NCBI GenBank assembly: GCA_902778935.1
Contig: CACYZT010000002.1
Coordinates: forward strand, 248,001 to 312,000
DNA: 64,000 bases
Direction: 5' to 3'
Origin: an uncultured Bacteroidales bacterium
GTDB lineage: Bacteria; Bacteroidota; Bacteroidia; Bacteroidales; Paludibacteraceae
Of this stretch, positions 50,378 through 57,830 are shown piece by piece. The position numbers were made by a program, and so were the translations under genes. The stretch's first letter is position 1; each line of letters starts with the position of its first letter. The notes beneath the pieces are model-generated. The model was not told the origin of the DNA, ran no database searches, and saw only the letters and a program-made list of their open reading frames with translations.

Positions 50378-51199
50378 ATGGATAAAATCAGCAAAGCACA
50401 GGTCAAAATAGTGCGGAGTTTGCAGCAAAAGAAATTCCGCGACGAGTTAGGACTTTTCATAGCAGAAGGCGACAAATGCGTCTCGGAACTGAGCAAAAGC
50501 TTCGAGTTGGTACATTTGTTTCGCGAAGGAGAAAACGCTACGCGGACGGAGATTGAACAGATGTCGGGTTTGCGTACTCCTCAAGGCGTCATCGGCGTGT
50601 TCAAAAAGTCTGTCAGTCCGAAGGACGGTCTGTCAGGCGTAGCCGGTCTGGGCTCTGTCAGTCCGAAGGACGGTCTTGTTCTCGCCCTGGACGGCATACA
50701 AGATCCGGGCAATTTAGGCACGATTATCCGAACCTGCGACTGGTTCGGCGTACACGATATCGTCTGTTCGCTTGACACGGCTGATTGCTATAATCCGAAA
50801 GTGGTACAAGCTACGATGGGTGCGCTGGCCCGAGTGCGCGTTCACTATACCGACCTCCCCAAATGGCTGGAAGAAATCAAGAACCGGGAGTCCGATATCA
50901 GGATTTACGGTACCCTTCTTGAAGGAAAAGACATGTACGAAGTCCTTCAGTCTGTCAGTCCGAAGGACGATCTTACAGCAACGCGGTCTTACAGCAACGC
51001 GGTCTTACAGCAACGCGGTCACGAAGTAATCATCATGGGCAACGAAGGAAACGGTATCTCGCATAGAGTGAGAACGTTAGTCACTCATCCTATCCGTATC
51101 CCGTCCTATCCAAAAAACGCTGAGACTTCGGAAAGCCTCAACGTTTCTATTGCTACCGCCATCGTTCTGGCGGAATTCAGACGAACAGCCAAAAACTAA
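50378..51199 (+). CDS. TrmH/SpoU-family RNA 2'-O-methyltransferase with repeat insertions
   Basis: 273 residues from ATG 50378 (the frame opens at 50336, but that part overlaps the promoter). The SpoU_sub_bind N-domain (FIAEGDKCVSEL) and the knotted SpoU domain (GIQDPGNLGTIIRTCDWFG, IIMGNEGNGIS, SLNVSIATAIVL) are complete. Two insertions are unusual. Residues near 78-99 (SVSPKDGLSGVAGL, then SVSPKDGL) lie between the domains. Residues near 192-213 (SVSPKDDLTATRSYSNAVLQ) come just before RGHEVIIMGNEGNG. Both consist of the dispersed hairpin element, and the second adds a 16-bp triplicate. Confidence 0.93.
   Translation: MDKISKAQVKIVRSLQQKKFRDELGLFIAEGDKCVSELSKSFELVHLFREGENATRTEIEQMSGLRTPQGVIGVFKKSVSPKDGLSGVAGLGSVSPKDGLVLALDGIQDPGNLGTIIRTCDWFGVHDIVCSLDTADCYNPKVVQATMGALARVRVHYTDLPKWLEEIKNRESDIRIYGTLLEGKDMYEVLQSVSPKDDLTATRSYSNAVLQQRGHEVIIMGNEGNGISHRVRTLVTHPIRIPSYPKNAETSESLNVSIATAIVLAEFRRTAKN
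50610..50676. repeat. dispersed hairpin elements in the TrmH-family gene (three units)
   Basis: CTGTCAGTCCGAAGGACGGT at 50610 and again at 50655, with CTGTCAGGCGTAGCCGGTCT at 50630 between them. Cores TCC-GAA-GGA and GGC-GTA-GCC are self-complementary. Confidence 0.88.
50952..51020. repeat. hairpin element plus 16-bp triplicate in the TrmH-family gene
   Basis: CTGTCAGTCCGAAGGACG (50952-50969) with one base difference after it, then TTACAGCAACGCGGTC three times in tandem (50973, 50989, 51005). Sixteen is not a multiple of three, so the three units are read in three different frames, and only the threefold copy keeps the gene open. Confidence 0.9.
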
Positions 51200-51209
51200 C
51201 AGCTAACGG

Positions 51210-53021
51210 CTATTTGTACGCGTTCATCTGGTCCTTTACGGTCTGGTTGATGAAGTCCGCAAACTGCTGAATGGTCATCGAGCCGTTCGCTTCTCCGCCG
51301 CCTTGCTGACGAACGGAAACCAGTCCTTCTTCCGCTTCTTTCTCACCCACGATGAGCATGTACGGAATACGCTTCAGTTCGTTATCGCGAATCTTACGTC
51401 CCAGTTTCTCGTTACGGTCATCTACGATGACACGTACGTCCTGCGCTTCGAGCAGCTCTTTCACTTTGTGCGCATACTCGTTCGATTTCTCGGAAATCGG
51501 CAGGATAACAGCCTGGTCAGGCGTGAGCCAGAGCGGGAACTTACCGGCTGTATGCTCAATCAGCACAGCTACGAAACGCTCCATCGAACCGAACGGCGCA
51601 CGGTGAATCATCACCGGACGGTGTTTCTGGTTGTCCTCACCCGTGTATTCGAGTTCGAAGCGCTCCGGCAGGTTGTAGTCCACCTGGATAGTACCCAGCT
51701 GCCAACGACGGCCGAGCGCATCCTTAACCATAAAGTCAAGTTTCGGGCCATAGAAAGCCGCTTCGCCTGTCTCTTCGCGTGCCGGCAGGTTCATCTCCTT
51801 GCATGCCTCGCGGATAGCGTTCTCTGCGTGCTCCCATATCTCGTCCGAACCCACATATTTCTCGTGATTGTTCGGGTCGCGAAGCGAAATCTGCGCTTCG
51901 TAATTATCGAAATTAAGCGCCTTGAAGATGATGTTGATAATCTCCATAACGCGGATGAACTCCTGCTTCACCTGGTCCTGACGGCAGAAGATATGGGCAT
52001 CGTCCTGCGTGAACGAACGCACACGTGTCAAGCCGTGCAGCTCACCCGATTGTTCATAACGATAGACGGTACCGAACTCCGCGCAGCGGAAAGGCAGATC
52101 CTTGTAGCTCTTGGGGCTGTTCTTGTAAATCGCACAGTGGTGCGGGCAGTTCATCGGCTTGAGCATATATACCTCGCCTTCCTCCGGCGTGGTAATCGGC
52201 TGGAAGGAGTCCTTGCCGTAGTGATCCCAGTGACCGGAAGTCATATACAACTGTTTGGAGCCGATATGCGGGGTGATGACCTGCTGGTAACCGTAACGTT
52301 TCTGGATAGCCTTGAGGAAATCCTCCAGACGCAGACGCAGAGCTGTTCCCTTCGGCAGCCAGATAGGCAGACCTTTGCCGACCATGTCCGAGAACATGAA
52401 CAGCTCGAGCTCCTTACCGATGCGACGGTGGTCACGTTTCTTCGCCTCTTCGAGCAGCGCGAGGTACTCGTCCAGCATCGAGCGCTTCGGGAACGAGATA
52501 CCGTAGATACGCGTCATCATCGGTCGTTTCTCGTCGCCACGCCAGTAAGCGGCAGCACACGACAGCACTTTGACCGCCTTGATATCGCTCGTGCTCAGCA
52601 AGTGCGGACCTTTACACAGGTCGGTGAAATTGCCCTGCGTATAAGTCGTGATAGTGCCGTCCTCCAGTTCGGAAATCAGCTCACATTTGTAGGTCTGACC
52701 TTTGTCGCCGAAGGCTTTGAGCGCATCAGCTTTGGTTATCTCCGAGCGCACGATAGACTCCTTGCGCTTTTGTATCTCGGCAATCTTTGCCTCGATAGCC
52801 GGAAAATCGGACTCCTTAATCACCTGTCCTTCGGCAGGCATCACATCATAGTAGAAACCATTCTCGATGGCGGGACCGATACCGAACTGAATGCCCGGAT
52901 AGAGCTCCTGCAGAGCCTCCGCCATAAGGTGCGACGACGAGTGCCAGAAGGCGTGTTTCGCCTGTTCATCTTCCCATTCGAACGCCTGTACACTCCCGTC
53001 TTGATACTGTACTTTTATCAT
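51210..53021 (-). CDS. thrS: threonyl-tRNA synthetase lacking most of the TGS domain
   Basis: Class II synthetase, 603 residues against about 645 usual in Bacteroidota. After [15 protein letters not shown], the first strands of the TGS domain, the sequence passes directly to [20 protein letters not shown], which is the TGS/editing-domain junction. About 40-45 residues of TGS are missing. The editing domain (HSSSH, and CKGPH for the second zinc-like site) and the catalytic core ([25 protein letters not shown]) and the anticodon-binding domain are intact. No upstream in-frame start restores TGS. Confidence 0.95.
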   Translation of the reverse strand: MIKVQYQDGSVQAFEWEDEQAKHAFWHSSSHLMAEALQELYPGIQFGIGPAIENGFYYDVMPAEGQVIKESDFPAIEAKIAEIQKRKESIVRSEITKADALKAFGDKGQTYKCELISELEDGTITTYTQGNFTDLCKGPHLLSTSDIKAVKVLSCAAAYWRGDEKRPMMTRIYGISFPKRSMLDEYLALLEEAKKRDHRRIGKELELFMFSDMVGKGLPIWLPKGTALRLRLEDFLKAIQKRYGYQQVITPHIGSKQLYMTSGHWDHYGKDSFQPITTPEEGEVYMLKPMNCPHHCAIYKNSPKSYKDLPFRCAEFGTVYRYEQSGELHGLTRVRSFTQDDAHIFCRQDQVKQEFIRVMEIINIIFKALNFDNYEAQISLRDPNNHEKYVGSDEIWEHAENAIREACKEMNLPAREETGEAAFYGPKLDFMVKDALGRRWQLGTIQVDYNLPERFELEYTGEDNQKHRPVMIHRAPFGSMERFVAVLIEHTAGKFPLWLTPDQAVILPISEKSNEYAHKVKELLEAQDVRVIVDDRNEKLGRKIRDNELKRIPYMLIVGEKEAEEGLVSVRQQGGGEANGSMTIQQFADFINQTVKDQMNAYK

Positions 53022-53052
53022 CTCTTTTGTTATAAATTAGTCAATTTGGCTG

Positions 53053-53083
53053 CAAAGGTACTGCTTTTTTTGCAAATATGCAA
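53053..53083 (-). promoter_or_regulatory. promoter of thrS
   Basis: Minus strand: TTG (53083-53081), 20 bases, TACCTTTG (53060-53053). The near-palindrome TTTGCATATTTGCAAA covers the -33 box. Confidence 0.8.
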
Positions 53084-53100
53084 ATTTTTTATAGAAAAAC

Positions 53101-54252
53101 TTAGAATAACTTGCCATCCCAAAGTTGTTTTAGAAAATCGTACACATACATAATCTCTATAGAATCATCGGTTGTACGCGATATGCGATCAAGTGAAACG
53201 ATAATCTTTCGGCACTCCGGGTATTCTTCGCCAAAAGCTCGCAGGCCTTTGAGATGTTTGTTCTGCACATCTTCAGTGGATTTGATTTCGATAGCCATCT
53301 TAGCATTGCCGATAACAGCATCGACTTCTATGCCGGTATATGTGCGCCAATAACTTAATGTATTCTCATTCCGGGTATAACCGATGTATGCTATCAGTTC
53401 CTGCATAATCAAATGCTCAAAGGCATGACCGTATTCTTTGGTGCCACGCTCCAGATGTCCGCGATGAAGCAGATGATTAACTAATCCGACGTCGAACAGA
53501 TAGAACTTCGGAGCCTGTACAACTCGGCGTTTGACGGTGCGAGCGTAAGAAGGAATATAATACCCGACAAGCGTATCCTCGAGAATCGAGAAATACTCTT
53601 TTACGGTATTGGCACTCACCATGCAGTCTGAGGCGATGTTGTTATAATTAACCATCTCACCATCCGTCATAGCGGCAATAGACAGAAAGCGGTTAAAAGA
53701 AGCTTGATTCCTAACCAGAGCTTCTGCTTTTATCTCTTCATTCAGATATACATCCAAATAAGCGGACATCAGCAAAGACGGGTTCTCGGCATCGTAATGC
53801 GGCGGAAGTAATCCATGATTGATGGCGCGGTCTATATCAAAATTAGGAATCTCAGCACTAACCAAAGGATACATATAGTTCGGTATAGCTCTTCCTCCTA
53901 ATGTATTATAACCTTTGCGCCTCAGTTTACGAGCGCTGGAACCGCACAACACAAAGCGCAGATGTTTCTGAAAAATAAGCCTGTGTACTTCATTGAGCAA
54001 TTCCGGAACCTGCTGAATCTCGTCAATGATTATCTGTGTGCCTTCCGGTTCGTTTTGTAACGCCGAAAAGAGCAACCAAGGCCGCTGCTCAAAGCGGCTT
54101 TTGATTTCCATATCCAACAAATCAAACTCCTTGGCATCCGGAAAGAGCGTTTTTAACAACGTGGATTTGCCGGTTTGACGGGCTCCAAATAGAAATACGC
54201 TGTGCTCTTTAGCGGCTTCTAATAATTGTTTGCGTTGATATAACATAGGCAT
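53101..54252 (-). CDS. AAA_14 / DUF4143 ATPase
   Basis: 383 residues. Walker A GARQTGKSTLLK lies near residues 23-34, and Walker B IIIDEIQQVPELLNEVHRL near 72-90. The middle winged-helix-like part (MTDGEMVNYNNIASDCMVS) and a C-terminal DUF4143 nuclease-like domain (YTGIEVDAVIGNAKMAIEIKS) follow. The E-VDxVI...EIKS pattern is the PD-(D/E)xK-like core. Such proteins are common and variable in Bacteroidales genomes, often laterally gained; their function is poorly known. It has its own promoter with an upstream palindrome module. Confidence 0.9.
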   Translation of the reverse strand: MPMLYQRKQLLEAAKEHSVFLFGARQTGKSTLLKTLFPDAKEFDLLDMEIKSRFEQRPWLLFSALQNEPEGTQIIIDEIQQVPELLNEVHRLIFQKHLRFVLCGSSARKLRRKGYNTLGGRAIPNYMYPLVSAEIPNFDIDRAINHGLLPPHYDAENPSLLMSAYLDVYLNEEIKAEALVRNQASFNRFLSIAAMTDGEMVNYNNIASDCMVSANTVKEYFSILEDTLVGYYIPSYARTVKRRVVQAPKFYLFDVGLVNHLLHRGHLERGTKEYGHAFEHLIMQELIAYIGYTRNENTLSYWRTYTGIEVDAVIGNAKMAIEIKSTEDVQNKHLKGLRAFGEEYPECRKIIVSLDRISRTTDDSIEIMYVYDFLKQLWDGKLF

Positions 54253-54348
54253 AAATGGCAGTAATTATCCTTAAATATCTATAGTATATTTGCGTATTTT
54301 AATTAAAATTCCGCAGTAGCATTGAGGATATTCAATCAAAATCCGCTG

Positions 54349-54379
54349 CAAAGGTACTGCTTTTTTTTGACATACACAA
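54349..54379 (-). promoter_or_regulatory. promoter of the AAA/DUF4143 gene
   Basis: Minus strand: TTG (54379-54377), 20 bases, TACCTTTG (54356-54349). The leader is about 90 nt. Confidence 0.78.
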
Positions 54380-54411
54380 GCATTTTTCTAAGAAAAATAT
54401 CAAACAAAAAG

Positions 54412-54447
54412 TATATATATACGATGTATATATATAGAAAAGGTGGG
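54412..54447. repeat. TATATATATAC/GTATATATATA palindrome plus AAGGTGGG
   Basis: Perfect 11-bp arms (54412-54422, 54426-54436) around GAT, then GAAAAGGTGGG. It lies 32 bp upstream of the -33 box, the same distance as the copy before mfd. Together with the array at 54510 and the terminator at 54631 it accounts for most of the 466-bp gap 54253-54718. Confidence 0.78.
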
Positions 54448-54509
54448 CTAAAAAAGGCTGATTGGGGGCAAAAAAGAGGTTTTATAGAGGCTTGACGTTG
54501 GCTGAATAA

Positions 54510-54548
54510 CCCGCTAATCACCCGCTAATCACCCGCTAATCACCCGCT
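54510..54548 (-). repeat. 11-bp periodic array D (TTAGCGGGTGA)
   Basis: Three and a half exact copies of CCCGCTAATCA (plus strand) starting at 54510, 54521, 54532 and 54543. On the minus strand the unit reads TTAGCGGGTGA, close to TTAGTAGGTGA in array B. Confidence 0.88.
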
Positions 54549-54579
54549 TTTGTGTCGTGTTGGGGCGGTGAAAGAACGG

Positions 54580-54604
54580 AAATGGTTAATGGTTAATGGT
54601 TAAT
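54580..54604. repeat. junction phrase repeat (AATGGTT words)
   Basis: Three AATGGTT words in tandem downstream of the secreted-protein gene. Confidence 0.6.
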
Positions 54605-54630
54605 ATACAAGTCTAAAGAAGATGAGGCAC

Positions 54631-54664
54631 AAAAAACTCCCGCGACTTTCACAAGCGGCGGGAG
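54631..54664 (-). terminator. intrinsic terminator of the gene at 54719
   Basis: CTCCCGC (54637-54643) pairs with GCGGGAG (54658-54664). On the minus strand the stem is followed by TTTTTT (54636-54631). Confidence 0.9.
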
Positions 54665-54718
54665 CACAAAACTTTTTACTTAACTTAAATTCCCTCGAAG
54701 AGGGTTATAGTGTGTGTC

Positions 54719-56440
54719 TTACTTTACGCAAGCACCGAAGACATTGTAAACATGTCCGTTCTTCTCGATGAAGAGTTGACCGTCTTTGAAGTACTTAACG
54801 GCTTTTACTTCGTCAGTTGTGTTGTCAAGAGAGGTTTCGGGGTCTTTAGTAAAGACAATCTTTGAAATACGCCCCATCGCGTAACCTACATTATCACCAC
54901 TTCTTTCTTGGGGTTTTGTTGCATCCGGAATATAGAATTTGATAATTACATCACCGGCTGTAACTGCGAACTCTTCGGTGTCTTTCATATCTTGGTTAGC
55001 CGAACCTTCTTCGGATAAAGTGCCATTTACTTCAACATGGCGGTATGGTCTACTGCCACCGGTGTTGGAATAGGTGACCACTACTTTTCCGGGCTTGGTT
55101 GTGTTAAATTTAATTTGAGTTCCTTGGAAATAAGTACCACGATTAGCAAATTGTGCAATACCAGAAAGAGCAGCCGCATTGAATGTATTAGCTGGACTAA
55201 TCAATACATCTGCAAAGTTGAACTCTTCTGCGTTTGTCGGAAGAGTAGTCGCTGTTTGCTCACCAGTAGCGCTACCTGCATTTGTCCAGTCCCAAGTAGT
55301 GCTTTCGCTGATAGAAACTAATTCTGTTGCTGCAGGAGTGGAAACAGTAATGGTATAAGTTTTTGGTGTACCATCTTCAGCTTCGCACGCGATAGTAATT
55401 ACATTACCTTCAATTGTTACCACTGGATCTTCAGCAAAAGCATCATTCTTGGTTGCTGTCACATCACCTACTACAGGCATTGCAGTATAACATGTCGCTA
55501 ATGTAATGGTATAATCTTCAACGTCAGGGTCAAATGTCTCATTCAAAGTACAACCTTCAACGCTCAAAGCACTCAACGTTGCGTCAGAACTTTCACTGGT
55601 TTTCACAGTAAAGTTAAGAGTGTATGTTATCTCAGTTTGCTCATCATACGAAGTACAAACGACGCTCGCCGTTCCTGGGAGTTCTGTTGCTTGGGTAATA
55701 ACTACCGTAGCGTCATCGCCTGTGGTTGCTGCTACTGTTGGGATATCAACCGTTCCGATTGCAAGTTCTACATTATAATTTTGCGTTTCTGGGTCAAATC
55801 CAGCCAAATCTTCTCCATTAACGGTAATATTAGTAACCGTTGCTTTGGTGTGATCAGCTTCTGGTGTGAAAAATTCTACAGCATAAAAATCGTTGTCCTT
55901 AGAATCAGCATAGAATGAAATAATATATTCCTTCGTTGCGTCTAAACCGGAATGTGCTACGAGATATGAACCGCCACTTCCAGAACGATTAATTGATGCG
56001 ACTTGTGTAGGTGTGGTCAAACTATTAGTAAATACGTCGCATCCAACAATCATTCCTCTACCAGAATTCCCAGTGTAACCATGTGCAATCAGTCCGACAA
56101 TTCCTTTAACATGCATAATAACTACACGTTTATCCGACGTATATGTGTTACCATCTGCTTTAATTTTAATCATGGTTTGACTACTTTGGGTTGAAAGATT
56201 GTCTGTGATACCCGTTGGATTACCCTTGGTATCGCTCGTTACATTGGTGTAAGTTTTAGATTCTGTTCCATACGTTGGAACTACAACCCAGTCAGTAGCA
56301 GGTGTTCCTGCTGCGGTAATACCACTCGCATACACAATGGTGTCTTTTGTGATGTTTTTCACACCAAGCGGTACATAAGAATCTGCCCAAAGGCTAAAGG
56401 AGGCCATGAGGGCCAAGGTTAAAGTAAAAACTTTTTTCAT
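54719..56440 (-). CDS. secreted protein with Cadherin-like beta-sandwich repeats and C-terminal tail
   Basis: 573 residues. A signal peptide (KVFTLTLALMASFSLWA) is followed by a beta domain with GYTGNSGRGMIVGCDVF. Two Cadherin-like beta-sandwich modules lie at about 205-285 (FDPETQNYNVELAIG) and 288-375 (TLSALSVEGCTL, FDPDVEDYTITLATC). A third beta domain and the tail FKDGQLFIEKNGHVYNVFGA follow. The tail resembles those of the genes at 37874 and 62399 and probably acts in sorting to the surface. A 370-nt structured leader precedes it. The ligand is unknown. Confidence 0.8.
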   Translation of the reverse strand: MKKVFTLTLALMASFSLWADSYVPLGVKNITKDTIVYASGITAAGTPATDWVVVPTYGTESKTYTNVTSDTKGNPTGITDNLSTQSSQTMIKIKADGNTYTSDKRVVIMHVKGIVGLIAHGYTGNSGRGMIVGCDVFTNSLTTPTQVASINRSGSGGSYLVAHSGLDATKEYIISFYADSKDNDFYAVEFFTPEADHTKATVTNITVNGEDLAGFDPETQNYNVELAIGTVDIPTVAATTGDDATVVITQATELPGTASVVCTSYDEQTEITYTLNFTVKTSESSDATLSALSVEGCTLNETFDPDVEDYTITLATCYTAMPVVGDVTATKNDAFAEDPVVTIEGNVITIACEAEDGTPKTYTITVSTPAATELVSISESTTWDWTNAGSATGEQTATTLPTNAEEFNFADVLISPANTFNAAALSGIAQFANRGTYFQGTQIKFNTTKPGKVVVTYSNTGGSRPYRHVEVNGTLSEEGSANQDMKDTEEFAVTAGDVIIKFYIPDATKPQERSGDNVGYAMGRISKIVFTKDPETSLDNTTDEVKAVKYFKDGQLFIEKNGHVYNVFGACVK

Positions 56441-56809
56441 AATAATGAAATTTTTAAATGGTTAAATAAGTTAAATTAGTTGTTAAAGTATATCACGTAT
56501 TTATTCCGTGTTTAGTCGCTGTTGACTCCGTGTTTACCCTTACTGAAGAACGCACAAAAAATATGGACGTTCCTTATCCATTTCGAGGCTGTAGGAATGC
56601 CCATGCACCGATAAGTCACGTCCATATACAACATGGACGTTTGCTGACTTATTATTGGTACATTTTCAAAACTTCCTACATTCCGAAATGTCAATAAATC
56701 GCAAACGCGAAAAATTATCCGTTAGCGCACGCTTGCGCCTGTACTTACTTTTTTACGTTGTTAAGCCCAACGGCATTTTGTCTCGTCCAAAGGACTGAAC
56801 GAGCCTTTG
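56441..56809 (-). ncRNA. long structured 5' leader, candidate regulatory RNA
   Basis: The transcript from the promoter at 56816-56846 runs 370 nt before the ATG at 56440. It contains successive hairpins CTCGT/ACGAG (56782-56803), CGTTG/CAACG (56756-56772) and GCGCA/TGCGC (56725-56738), then a compact fold. In this fold GTAGGAA (56591-56597) and TTCCTAC (56673-56679) enclose ATAAGTC-ACGTCCAT (56611-56625) paired with ATGGACGT and GACTTAT (56633-56652). A further ATATGGACGT (56561-56570) can pair instead with ACGTCCATAT (56618-56627). The two pairings exclude each other, as in a switch. No known riboswitch core is recognised. Confidence 0.6.
56500..56544 (+). repeat. 11-bp periodic array E
   Basis: TTATTCCGTGT (56501), TTAGTCGCTGT (56512), TGACTCCGTGT (56523) and TTACCCTTACT (56534) at exact 11-bp spacing. 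It lies within the leader of the minus-strand gene, in antisense orientation. Confidence 0.7.
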
Positions 56810-56815
56810 CGACTG

Positions 56816-56846
56816 CAAAGGTACAACTTTTATTTGAATTGTGCAA
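56816..56846 (-). promoter_or_regulatory. promoter of the secreted-protein gene at 54719
   Basis: Minus strand: TTG (56846-56844), 20 bases, TACCTTTG (56823-56816). Confidence 0.75.
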
Positions 56847-56965
56847 ATATTTGAGGCATTTTTTTAGTTTTTACACAAAAACAAACAAAAAGTACACGTT
56901 ATAGCGCTGCGCGCTGAGCGCCTACGGCTGTAAGATATGAGAGAGAAAACTTTTTATTTAAAAAA

Positions 56966-56997
56966 TTTGCATATTCCATTTTTTTGTTGTACCTTTG
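56966..56997 (+). promoter_or_regulatory. promoter of the nuclease-TonB receptor operon
   Basis: TTTG (56966-56969), 20 bases, TACCTTTG (56990-56997). Leader about 15 nt before the ATG at 57019. Confidence 0.8.
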
Positions 56998-57018
56998 CAG
57001 CGAAATTAGATAAATCCT

Positions 57019-57816
57019 ATGAAACGCATCATTTCTCTTCTTTTTGTCTTTGCTTTGACGGGCATGTACTGTCTGCCGGCATTCGGTTGGGGACAGGAAG
57101 GTCACCGCATCATAGCCAAGATCGCGTACGATAACCTTAATAAACGCGCGCGCAAGGCAGTGGACAAGACTTTGGGCGACCACGGGATGATTTATTGGGC
57201 AAACTGGCCGGACGAAATCAAGAGCGATACCATCTATGCGCAAAGCATCAAAGACGGTTGGCACTATCAGGATTTGAACGGCGGGATGAGTGATAGCGCT
57301 GTAGTAGCTACGCTGACCGACTATCCGAAAGAAGGAGGAAACCTCTTCCGCGCCTTAGACAGCCTTATAACCGTCATGAAGGACAAAAAAGGCAATGTTC
57401 ATACCTTGCGTTTCGTGGTGCACATAGCAAGCGACAAATACTGCCCGATGCACCTTGCGCACATGGATGACAAAGGCGGTAACACGGTTAAGATGGCATG
57501 GTTCAGCCGGAACACCAACACCAACCTGCATGCCGTTTGGGATACGAAACTGATTGAGTCGCAGGGCTATTCGTACAGCGAATATGCGGATAAGTTAGAG
57601 CGTGAGTACAAATGGATGAAACGCGACATCGAGGCGATGAGCGAAGAGGAGTTACTGCTGCACAACTACCATTTCACGGAAGCTATCTACGCCTACCAGC
57701 AGACCTGGGACGGCAACACGTACCACTATATCTACCGCTGGCGTGCACCGATGGAGGAACAGCTGTATATCGCAGGAATACGGCTGGCGAAACTGCTGAA
57801 CGAAATATATAAATAA
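57019..57816 (+). CDS. S1/P1-type nuclease
   Basis: 265 residues. After a signal peptide (ISLLFVFALTGMYCLPAFG) the mature protein starts WGQEGHRIIAKIA; in S1/P1 enzymes this N-terminal Trp and the following His bind zinc. Further ligands are seen in WANWPDEIKSD, VVHIASDKYCPMHLAH and NTNLHAVWDTKLIE. These tri-zinc enzymes cut single-stranded DNA and RNA to 5'-nucleotides outside the cytoplasm. It is first in an operon with a TonB receptor and surface proteins. Confidence 0.93.
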   Translation: MKRIISLLFVFALTGMYCLPAFGWGQEGHRIIAKIAYDNLNKRARKAVDKTLGDHGMIYWANWPDEIKSDTIYAQSIKDGWHYQDLNGGMSDSAVVATLTDYPKEGGNLFRALDSLITVMKDKKGNVHTLRFVVHIASDKYCPMHLAHMDDKGGNTVKMAWFSRNTNTNLHAVWDTKLIESQGYSYSEYADKLEREYKWMKRDIEAMSEEELLLHNYHFTEAIYAYQQTWDGNTYHYIYRWRAPMEEQLYIAGIRLAKLLNEIYK

Positions 57817-57830
57817 CAAACAATCTAAAT

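Noticed and set aside
51303..53153. 616-codon open frame antisense to thrS
   Set aside because: Shadow of the synthetase gene; the sequence is Arg/Val/Leu-rich without any motif.
53101..54252. DUF4143 ATPase considered as part of a mobile element
   Set aside because: No transposase, integrase, terminal repeats or target duplications flank it; only the shared upstream palindrome is unusual.
54510..54548. Array D considered as a CRISPR array
   Set aside because: Units are only 11 bp with no spacers, and no cas gene is in the window.
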